Below, piece after piece: positions 6,815 through 11,907 of a DNA stretch of 11,907 nt (the first letter of the stretch is position 1; each line of letters begins with the position of its first letter). The stretch is from contig JAUTXB010000039.1 of NCBI GenBank assembly GCA_030838245.1, forward strand, positions 1-11,907. Reading direction: 5' to 3'. The notes beneath the pieces were generated by a model, which worked only from the letters and a program-made list of their open reading frames with translations, was not told the origin of the DNA and ran no database searches. The DNA comes from Acidimicrobiaceae bacterium (lineage in GTDB: Bacteria; Actinomycetota; Acidimicrobiia; Acidimicrobiales; RAAP-2). The position numbers and the translations under genes were made by a program.

Positions 6815-7234
6815 CTACTGCGGGGCGGAGCCGGCGGGGGTATTGATGACCTCGTCCTTCAGCCGGAGGTACTCCTCTTCCGTGATGTTGCCCTTGTCCT
6901 TGAGATCGGCCAGCTTGGCCAACTGGTCAGCGCGGCCGGAGGTGGTGGTGCCCGCCGCTTGCTGGACGTAGTGCTGGAAGGCCTGCTGCTGCTCTTTGGC
7001 CGCATCGATCGAATGGGCACGCATCTTGTCGCCACGGGCGATGAAGTACACGAGGATGCCGATGAGCGGAATGACGAGGACGAAGAGGATCCATACCGCC
7101 TTGACCCAGCCCTTCATGTCATGGCTGCGGAAGATGTCGATGAACACGGAGATCATCAGCCAGATCTCGATGAAAAAGAGGAAGAACCACAAGAAGCCAT
7201 AAACAAGCTGTCCATCACCGAACTCCGCGAACAT
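6815..7234 (-). CDS. Small membrane protein with PLDc_N-like and SHOCT domains
   Basis: The product is 139 aa from ATG 7234. Residues 10-33 and 45-66 are two transmembrane helices within a PLDc_N-type segment (FLWFFLFFIEIWLMISVF, DIFRSHDMKGWVKAVW, LVIPLIGILVYFIARGDKM), the module also found at the N-terminus of cardiolipin synthases. A Gln-rich linker follows, then a SHOCT domain at about 103-130 (QLAKLADLKDKGNITEEEY). SHOCT domains are short C-terminal modules, possibly for oligomerisation; no enzymatic part is present. A GTG at 7270 would add 12 residues and has AGAGG nearby, but MFAEF is where homologues usually begin and GAGGAACGGGGAA precedes it. Function unknown; probably a cell-envelope accessory protein. 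Confidence 0.82.
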   Translation of the reverse strand: MFAEFGDGQLVYGFLWFFLFFIEIWLMISVFIDIFRSHDMKGWVKAVWILFVLVIPLIGILVYFIARGDKMRAHSIDAAKEQQQAFQHYVQQAAGTTTSGRADQLAKLADLKDKGNITEEEYLRLKDEVINTPAGSAPQ

Positions 7235-7332
7235 CGTTTCCCCGTTCCTCGTCGATAAATCCGACCACACTCTACGACCTCTTTTTGTTACCGACGTGTA
7301 TTGCCTGTGCGGTCACGGGTATAGGCCCGTTG

Positions 7333-7343
7333 AGGAAAGGGGG
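7333..7343 (+). promoter_or_regulatory. Ribosome binding site of the MFS gene, preceded by TATAGG
   Basis: AGGAAAGGGGG at 7333-7343 lies four to ten bases before GTG 7348 and decides that start over the open frame extending to 7285. A possible -10 box TATAGG is at 7320-7325; no matching -35 at 16-18 bp is evident. Confidence 0.55.
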
Positions 7344-7347
7344 CGAC

Positions 7348-8892
7348 GTGAGCAACGGGGGTGCGAGCGGAGGGGTACAGATCGGCACGGTGACGTCCAA
7401 GATTCCGGGCCGGCTCGACCGGCTGCCGTGGAGCCGGTGGCACTGGATGATCATCATCGGGCTCGGGACCGTGTGGATCCTCGACGGCCTGGAGGTGACG
7501 GTGATCTCCTCGATCACCGGTCGGGTGTCGGCTGCCGGGAGCGGTGTGTCCATCACCTCGACGCAGATATCGGGATTGGGCGCCGCCCTCTACGTGGCCG
7601 GTGCTTGTATTGGCGCACTCTTCTTCGGCCAGCTGACCGACCGGTTCGGCCGCAAGCGGCTGTTCATGATCACCTTGGCCGTCTATCTGTCCGGCGCGCT
7701 GCTCACCGCGTTCTCCTTTGCTCCGTGGTGGTTCTTCCTCTTCCGTTTCATCACCGGTGCGGGGATCGGTGGGGAGTACAGCGCCATCAATTCGGCCATC
7801 GACGAGCTGATCCCCAAATCGCATCGGGGTCGGGTCGACATTGCCATCAACGGGAGCTACTGGTTGGGGGCCATCGGCGGTGCCCTGCTCTCGGTGTTGG
7901 TGTTGAACGAGTCCATCTTCCCGGTGTGGCTGGGCTGGCGGTTGGCCTTCGGCCTCGGTGGTGTGCTCGGACTGGTCATCTTGCTCGTGCGGCGGAACGT
8001 GCCCGAGAGCCCCCGGTGGCTCCTCATCCACGGCCGCCAGGACGAGGCCGAGCGCATCGTGAAGGACATCGAACAACGCGTGACCGCCGACCGCGGGAAC
8101 CTGACCGATGTCCCCGACGACAAGGCGATCACCATCCGGCAACGCCATTCCATTCCCCTGACCGAGATGGTCCGGACGCTGGCCAAGCTCTATCCCAAGC
8201 GCTCGATCCTGGGGTTCTCCCTGTTCGTCGGCCAGGCGTTCCTCTACAACTCGATCCTCTTCGGCTACACCACCGTGCTGGCCACGTTCTTCGGTGTCTC
8301 CACCGGCGATGCGCCCTACTACTTGGTGGCGTTCGCGGCCGGCAACCTGGTTGGCCCACTGGTGCTCGGTCCGCTCTTCGACTCGATCGGACGCAAGCAG
8401 ATGATCTCCACGACGTACATGCTCTCCGGGGTGCTGTTGTTGATCACCGGGCTGCTCTTCCAGCATCACGTGCTCACGGCCACCACCCTCACCATCGCCT
8501 GGATGGTGGTGTTCTTCTTCGCCTCGGCCGGAGCCAGTGCCGCCTATCTGACGGTAAGCGAGGTCTTCCCCATGGAGACCCGGGCCATCTCGATCTCCGT
8601 CTTCTACGCCGTTGGCACCGGCGCCGGGGGCATCATCGGGCCGCTCCTGTTTGCCAAGATGGTGGCCACCAAGAACGCCACCGACGTCTTCTGGGCGTTG
8701 GCCCTCGGCGCAGGGCTCATGATCGTGGGAGGCATCGTCGAGCTGCTCCTGGGCGTCCGGGCCGAGCGCAAGGGCCTCGAGGAGATCGCCATGCCTCTCA
8801 CTCTCGCCGACGCCGAAGCCGAAGCCGAGGGTGCCCCCGGGTCGTCGGGCAAGACCGAAGGAGGAGCGGCCGGAGCACTGGCCGGTACCTGA
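7348..8892 (+). CDS. MFS transporter, sugar/metabolite:H+ symporter type
   Basis: The product is 514 aa with about 12 hydrophobic helices split by a charged cytoplasmic loop (about 214-285). Diagnostic motifs are Asp46 in the first helix (WILDGLEVTVI), motif A GQLTDRFGRKR at 94-104, RFITGAGIGGEYSAINSAIDELIPKSHRGR-type sequence at 133-162, PESPRWL at 219-225, the second-half copy GPLFDSIGRKQ at 341-351, and SEVFPMETRA at 404-413. These place it in the sugar-porter/metabolite:H+ symporter superfamily; the substrate is not readable. It is probably a proton-coupled importer in the cytoplasmic membrane. The cytoplasmic C-terminal tail (about 480-514) is acidic, then Gly/Ala-rich. It is divergent from the SHOCT gene and not co-transcribed with the upstream sugar enzymes, so a link to them is only by proximity. 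Confidence 0.88.
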   Translation: MSNGGASGGVQIGTVTSKIPGRLDRLPWSRWHWMIIIGLGTVWILDGLEVTVISSITGRVSAAGSGVSITSTQISGLGAALYVAGACIGALFFGQLTDRFGRKRLFMITLAVYLSGALLTAFSFAPWWFFLFRFITGAGIGGEYSAINSAIDELIPKSHRGRVDIAINGSYWLGAIGGALLSVLVLNESIFPVWLGWRLAFGLGGVLGLVILLVRRNVPESPRWLLIHGRQDEAERIVKDIEQRVTADRGNLTDVPDDKAITIRQRHSIPLTEMVRTLAKLYPKRSILGFSLFVGQAFLYNSILFGYTTVLATFFGVSTGDAPYYLVAFAAGNLVGPLVLGPLFDSIGRKQMISTTYMLSGVLLLITGLLFQHHVLTATTLTIAWMVVFFFASAGASAAYLTVSEVFPMETRAISISVFYAVGTGAGGIIGPLLFAKMVATKNATDVFWALALGAGLMIVGGIVELLLGVRAERKGLEEIAMPLTLADAEAEAEGAPGSSGKTEGGAAGALAGT

Positions 8893-8931
8893 GCTCGCCT
8901 CGTCGCCTCTGCACCACCGAAGCAGCGCCGG

Positions 8932-8971
8932 TCACCGACTTAGGTGAAATTCCGGCAGCCACATTCGGTGA
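8932..8971. terminator. Weak candidate terminator between convergent MFS and tRNA-Ser genes
   Basis: TCACCGA (8932-8938) and TCGGTGA (8965-8971) are perfect inverted repeats with a 26-nt loop, in the 89-bp gap between the MFS stop and the tRNA 3' end. The stem is short and has no U-tract. Nothing else is recognised in this gap. Confidence 0.25.
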
Positions 8972-8981
8972 GGGCCAGCGG

Positions 8982-9066
8982 CGGAGGGAGTGGGATTCGA
9001 ACCCACGGTGCCTTGCGACACAACGGTTTTCGAGACCGTCCGATTCGGCCACTCTCGCATCCCTCC
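8982..9066 (-). tRNA. tRNA-Ser (anticodon CGA)
   Basis: On the minus strand the acceptor GGAGGGA (9066-9060) pairs with TCCCTCC (8989-8983), with discriminator G. The anticodon arm is ACGGT-CTCGAAA-ACCGT, giving anticodon CGA, which reads UCG. A long variable arm (GTGTCGCAAGGCAC) marks a class II tRNA. The T arm is GTGGG-TTCGAAT-CCCAC. CCA is not encoded (CCG follows the discriminator). It lies 11 bp downstream of tadA on the same strand. Confidence 0.95.
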
Positions 9067-9077
9067 GAGACGAGAGG

Positions 9078-9608
9078 CTAGTCGCCCCGGCGAGAGCGAA
9101 AGAACTGGGTGAGCAGTGCCGATGCCTCATCGGCCCGCACCCCTGCGGTCATGGCCACCTCGTGGTTGAGGCGGGGGTCGGCGCACAGGGTGTAGAGCGA
9201 TCCACACGCGCCGGCCTTGGGGTCGGAGGCCCCGAACACCAGCCGGCCGACTCGAGCGGCCACCAGCGCCCCGGCACACATGGGGCACGGTTCCAAGGTG
9301 ACGACCAGGGTCACCCTGTCGAGGCGCCGGGTGCCGAGAGCCGCGGCGGCGTCGGCCACCACCAACAGCTCGGCGTGGGCGGTCGGGTCCCCCTGTAGCT
9401 CGCGCTCGTTGTGACGCGATGCCACGATGTTCCCGTCCACCAGGGCCACCGCCCCCACGGGCACGTCGCCGTGGCCCGGTGCGTGGGCCGCCTCGGCCAG
9501 CGCGGCAACCATGGCCGCGTCGTCGGATGCCCGATCGCGGGCGCCCGATCCGGTCGCTCGACCTGGTACTCGACCGGCTGCTGATCCGATTGGCTCGTCA
9601 ATGCCCAT
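9078..9608 (-). CDS. tadA: tRNA adenosine(34) deaminase TadA
   Basis: The product is 176 aa, with a roughly 145-aa deaminase domain. TadA converts A34 to inosine in tRNA-Arg(ACG), allowing it to read CGC and CGA. Zinc and catalytic residues are visible: His78 and Glu80 in PTAHAEL, and Cys108 and Cys111 in LEPCPMCAGA. VPVGAV (49-54), HNERE and the C-terminal FFRSRR are also family-like. ATG 9608 is one nucleotide after the CCA end of tRNA-Ser(GGA). It is the only upstream start giving a complete first helix; ATG 9512 (residue 33) would begin inside that helix. The first 25 or so residues are Gly/Arg-rich and not conserved. There is no Shine-Dalgarno before ATG 9608, because the preceding bases are the tRNA acceptor strand. 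Co-transcription with the flanking tRNA-Ser genes is likely. Confidence 0.92.
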   Translation of the reverse strand: MGIDEPIGSAAGRVPGRATGSGARDRASDDAAMVAALAEAAHAPGHGDVPVGAVALVDGNIVASRHNERELQGDPTAHAELLVVADAAAALGTRRLDRVTLVVTLEPCPMCAGALVAARVGRLVFGASDPKAGACGSLYTLCADPRLNHEVAMTAGVRADEASALLTQFFRSRRGD

Positions 9609-9609
9609 G

Positions 9610-9697
9610 TGGCGGAGGAGATGGGATTTGAACCCATGGTGAGTTTCCCCACACACGATTTCCAATCGTGCCGATTCGGCCGCTCTCGCACTCCTCC
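9610..9697 (-). tRNA. tRNA-Ser (anticodon GGA)
   Basis: On the minus strand the acceptor GGAGGAG (9697-9691) pairs with CTCCTCC (9620-9614), followed by discriminator G and an encoded CCA (9612-9610). The anticodon arm CACGA-TTGGAAA-TCGTG gives anticodon GGA, which reads UCC and UCU. A long variable arm (GTGGGGAAACTCAC) and T arm ATGGG-TTCAAAT-CCCAT complete a class II tRNA. It is immediately upstream of tadA. Confidence 0.95.
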
Positions 9698-9736
9698 GAG
9701 TCGTCACGCCCGCTGAGGGGCGCGTGCAGCCCCGAC

Positions 9737-9742
9737 AGGCTA
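9737..9742 (-). promoter_or_regulatory. Candidate -10 box for the tRNA-Ser(GGA)-tadA transcript
   Basis: On the minus strand TAGCCT lies about 40 bp before the tRNA 5' end. It fits TANNNT, but the -35 region (CTGAGG, 17 bp further) is weak. Confidence 0.3.
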
Positions 9743-9780
9743 CTCGGCCGCCCCGCAGACCTCAGCCCGACGGGGGCCAC

Positions 9781-9786
9781 TATCCT
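9781..9786 (+). promoter_or_regulatory. Candidate -10 box for ffs
   Basis: TATCCT fits the actinobacterial TANNNT -10 and ends seven bases before 9794, where the long terminal helix of the SRP RNA begins. That is the expected distance to a transcription start. No good -35 is seen. Confidence 0.45.
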
Positions 9787-9793
9787 GTCCCTC

Positions 9794-9929
9794 GCCCCGA
9801 CGTTTGGTGCGGTGGCTGGGTCCTGCGCAACGGGCTCCTGTGAATCGAGTCAGGGTCGGAAGGCAGCAGCTCTCAGCAGGTCAGTTTGTGTGCCGCAGCC
9901 AACCTGGCCATCGCACCAAGCGTCGGGGC
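9794..9929 (+). ncRNA. ffs: Signal recognition particle RNA (small bacterial SRP RNA, 4.5S type)
   Basis: The diagnostic domain IV core GTCAGGGTCGGAAGGCAGCA with its GGAA tetraloop lies at about 9855-9875. This is the Ffh-binding site of SRP RNA; Ffh and this RNA target nascent membrane proteins to FtsY and SecYEG. The 22 bases at 9794-9815 (starting GCCCCGACG) pair with 9908-9929 (ending CGTCGGGGC): 20 Watson-Crick and 2 G-U pairs with no bulge, which sets the ends. The roughly 136-nt hairpin is longer than the 100-115 nt common for small bacterial SRP RNAs; a covariance model may report only the inner part. Its position directly upstream of dnaX is common in Gram-positive bacteria. Confidence 0.93.
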
Positions 9930-9940
9930 CGTTCGCGGCC
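9927..9940 (+). terminator. GGCCG-UUCG-CGGCC hairpin at the ffs 3' end
   Basis: A perfect 5-bp GC stem with a UUCG loop overlaps the last three bases of the SRP RNA helix. It could be a terminator or processing signal, but no U-tract follows. Confidence 0.35.
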
Positions 9941-9950
9941 ACCCGGCTTG

Positions 9951-9956
9951 TAGGCT
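9951..9956 (+). promoter_or_regulatory. Candidate -10 box for dnaX (possible leaderless transcript)
   Basis: TAGGCT fits TANNNT and ends nine bases before GTG 9966. No Shine-Dalgarno lies between them, the arrangement seen for leaderless actinobacterial mRNAs. Confidence 0.3.
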
Positions 9957-9965
9957 CCCCAGACA

Positions 9966-11907
9966 GTGTCCGACGTACCCCCCGAACCCCCTCCCGAACC
10001 CTCCCCAGACCTGTCTGCGAGCGCCGCGTCCGAGGGCGACCTCCCGTACCAATCGCTCTACCGGCGGTACCGTCCCGGCCGGTTCGAGGAGGTCCGTGGG
10101 CAGGACCATGTGGTGCTGGCTCTCCGCAACGCAGTCCGCGATGACCGTGTGGCCCACGCCTACCTGTTCAGCGGGCCACGCGGGACGGGGAAGACCTCGA
10201 CGGCCCGCATCCTGGCCAAGGCTCTGAACTGCACCAATCTCCAAGACGGTGAGCCGTGCGGTATCTGCCCGTCGTGCGTCGAGATCGCCAAGGGCACCTC
10301 GCTCGACGTCCACGAGCTCGACGCCGCCTCCAACAACGGGGTGGAGGCCATGCGCGATCTGGTGTCCCGGGCCGCACTCGGGACCCCGGGCCGGCAGAAG
10401 GTCTACATCGTCGACGAGGTCCACATGCTCTCGACCGCCGCCTCCAACGCGCTGTTGAAGACGCTGGAGGAGCCTCCTGCCCACGTGGTGTTCGTCCTGG
10501 CCACGACCGACCCGCAGAAGGTGCTGCCCACCATCCGCAGCCGCACCCAGCACTTCGAATTCCGGCTGCTCGACGCCGACACCCTCGGTGACCTCTTGAC
10601 CCAGGTGCGAAACGACGCCCACCTCGACGTGACCGACGAGGCGCTCGACGTCGCCATCCGCCGCGGCAAAGGATCGGCCCGTGACGCCCTGTCCGTGCTT
10701 GACCAGGTGGCCGCCTCGGACACGGTGGACGACGACCTTCCCCAGCTCAGCGAGATCGCCGAGGCGTTGGCCGAGCGGGATACCGCCCGTGCTCTAGTGG
10801 CCGTCGCCCACCTGACCTCAGGAGGCTGGAGCCCACAGCAGCTGGCCGGGGACCTCATCGAGCACTTGCGCCAGGCCTTCTTGACCATGGTCGCCCCCGA
10901 GTTGGTCTCGGTGGGCGACACCGAGCGGGACGAGATCACCGGCTTGGCCGAGCGGTTGGGCCTGGCTGCCGTCGTCCGGGGGATGGAAGTGCTGGGGCTG
11001 GCTCAGGTGGCCATGCGAGAAGCGCCTGATCCCCGGGTCAACCTAGAAGTGGCGCTGGTGCGGCTGGCCCACCCTGACGTGGACGTGTCACCCGAGGCGC
11101 TGGTGGCGCGCATCGAGCGGCTGGAGCGAGGCACACCGGTGCCGTCGACGTCGGGGGGCGAGACAGTTGTTGCTCCTGTCGCCGCCCCCACCGCCACGCC
11201 GCGTGCACCGACTGCCAGTGCGCCCGGGGACCCGTCGCCGGGGGGACAGCGGTCCTCGGTGCCCCAAGAGGCGGCGCCTCCAGCACCGCCCTCGGTTCCC
11301 CAACCGACGTTGGAGCCCCCAGTGGACTCGACGGCTTCTGCTCCCTCGGCTGACGGCGGCGGCCGAAGGACATTGGGCGCCGTCCGTCGCCAGAGTGGAG
11401 GGTCGGCCCCGGAGGGGCCTGCCGCCGCATCGGGTCCCAGAGGAGCCGAGCCCGGCGAGTCGACCGCCGGGAACCCCGCCCCTCCTGCCAAGTCGAACCG
11501 AGGAGGCGCCCACGCGACGTCGTCACCCGACGCCGGTGCCGGGGCCGGGGCTCCTCAGGGATCGGCGCCGATGCCGACGCGGGACGAGTTGGTGGAGGCG
11601 TGGGGCGACCATGTGCTCGGACGGCTGCGACCCAAGGCCAAGGCACTGTTCCAAGCCGGGCGGTTCGTCGGCGTGGAGGGGGACAAGGCCCAGTTCGGGT
11701 TGCCGAACGAGACCCACCGGATGCGGTGTGAGGAGGTCCGGGCCGACGTGGAGGCGGTGCTGTCCGAGCACTTCGGACGGCGGGTCGCGCTGGTGCTGAT
11801 CGTCGACGACAGCCAAGGCGAGCAGAGGGCCACGGCCGGTCGTTCCGGTGCGGAAGAACCGGATTCGTTCACGGGATCGGGTGCGTCAGGTTCGCAGGAT
11901 GAAGCGT
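9966..11907 (+). CDS. dnaX: DNA polymerase III subunit gamma/tau, 5' part (runs off the window)
   Basis: The open frame runs from GTG 9966 for 647 codons without a stop to the window edge. It encodes the AAA+ clamp-loader subunit that loads the sliding clamp and, as tau, links polymerase to helicase. Walker A GPRGTGKT is at 70-77. A zinc module has Cys89, Cys98, Cys101 and Cys104 (C-x8-C-x2-C-x2-C). Walker B is DEVH at 150-153, sensor 1 is LATTDPQK at 178-185, and the SRC-like arginine-finger segment is PTIRSRTQ at 188-195. The collar domain extends to about 388. Residues 389-535 form a Pro/Ala/Gly-rich linker, followed by a folded segment (about 536-615, RDELVEAWGDHVLGRLRPKAK onward). The N-terminal 28 residues are Pro/Glu-rich before YQSLYRRYRP, the usual family start. 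No ribosome site is seen before the GTG. Confidence 0.95.
   Translation, partial: MSDVPPEPPPEPSPDLSASAASEGDLPYQSLYRRYRPGRFEEVRGQDHVVLALRNAVRDDRVAHAYLFSGPRGTGKTSTARILAKALNCTNLQDGEPCGICPSCVEIAKGTSLDVHELDAASNNGVEAMRDLVSRAALGTPGRQKVYIVDEVHMLSTAASNALLKTLEEPPAHVVFVLATTDPQKVLPTIRSRTQHFEFRLLDADTLGDLLTQVRNDAHLDVTDEALDVAIRRGKGSARDALSVLDQVAASDTVDDDLPQLSEIAEALAERDTARALVAVAHLTSGGWSPQQLAGDLIEHLRQAFLTMVAPELVSVGDTERDEITGLAERLGLAAVVRGMEVLGLAQVAMREAPDPRVNLEVALVRLAHPDVDVSPEALVARIERLERGTPVPSTSGGETVVAPVAAPTATPRAPTASAPGDPSPGGQRSSVPQEAAPPAPPSVPQPTLEPPVDSTASAPSADGGGRRTLGAVRRQSGGSAPEGPAAASGPRGAEPGESTAGNPAPPAKSNRGGAHATSSPDAGAGAGAPQGSAPMPTRDELVEAWGDHVLGRLRPKAKALFQAGRFVGVEGDKAQFGLPNETHRMRCEEVRADVEAVLSEHFGRRVALVLIVDDSQGEQRATAGRSGAEEPDSFTGSGASGSQDEA

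Noticed and set aside
7288..8469. A 393-codon minus-strand frame antisense to the MFS transporter
   Set aside because: Its charged, low-complexity product has no recognisable domain; the MFS frame on the other strand has clear motifs and a good ribosome site.
8940..8981. GGTGAAATTCCGGCAGCC resembling part of a cobalamin riboswitch core
   Set aside because: There is no B12 box and no room for the remaining helices, and no gene follows on that strand: a tRNA gene on the other strand begins at once.
7296..9398. A 700-codon plus-strand open frame overlapping the MFS gene, tRNA-Ser(CGA) and tadA
   Set aside because: It is Arg/His/Pro-rich without domain motifs and crosses a tRNA gene and another real gene, so it is a high-GC shadow frame.
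9419..9642. Short plus-strand frames over tadA and tRNA-Ser(GGA)
   Set aside because: They run through a tRNA gene and oppose tadA; their composition is Pro/Arg-rich shadow.
11130..11570. Programmed frameshift site in dnaX producing a gamma form
   Set aside because: No A-rich slippery heptamer like that of Escherichia coli and no obvious downstream hairpin were seen in the linker; the frame simply continues.

Overview
The window is chromosomal DNA from a high-GC Gram-positive-type bacterium, almost certainly an actinobacterium. Codon third positions are strongly G/C, GTG and TTG starts are frequent, and there is a MarP-type CvpA/serine-protease fusion. The order tRNA-Ser, tadA, tRNA-Ser, SRP RNA, dnaX is the kind of housekeeping block found in this phylum. 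The proline-rich RDD protein and the secreted protein with a C-x5-CWAVG motif fit Acidimicrobiia-like lineages, but that placement is inference. I see no mobile element, prophage, CRISPR array or recognisable defence system.

Layout. Bases 1-1136 (minus strand) hold two genes 4 bp apart: an RDD-family membrane protein with a long Pro-rich N-terminus, and the start of a secreted repeat protein that leaves the window at base 1. A 200-bp divergent intergenic region with several small palindromes separates them from a plus-strand MarP-like membrane serine protease (1337-2506). Next comes a plus-strand carbohydrate block: a GH15 glucoamylase/trehalase-type glucosidase (2620-4617), a 78-bp gap with a near-perfect 23-bp duplication and a palindrome, then a translationally coupled pair, a glucose-dehydrogenase-type MDR enzyme (4696-5745) and a metallo-beta-lactamase-fold hydrolase (5742-6755). 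A small PLDc_N/SHOCT membrane protein lies convergently (6815-7234, minus), and divergent from it is a 12-TM MFS transporter of the sugar/metabolite type (7348-8892).

The right end is informational. On the minus strand, tadA (tRNA A34 deaminase) is sandwiched between tRNA-Ser(GGA), immediately upstream, and tRNA-Ser(CGA), 11 bp downstream. On the plus strand are the SRP RNA gene (ffs, 9794-9929) and dnaX (9966 to beyond 11907; its 3' end is outside the window).

How the genes may work together. The GH15 enzyme would release glucose from an alpha-glucan or trehalose, the dehydrogenase would oxidise glucose to gluconolactone, and the MBL-fold hydrolase would be a natural candidate to open that lactone. 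The lactonase step is a hypothesis drawn from gene order and fold only. The other notable point is architectural: the tadA ATG lies one nucleotide after the encoded CCA of tRNA-Ser(GGA), so tRNA 3' processing could produce a leaderless tadA mRNA.
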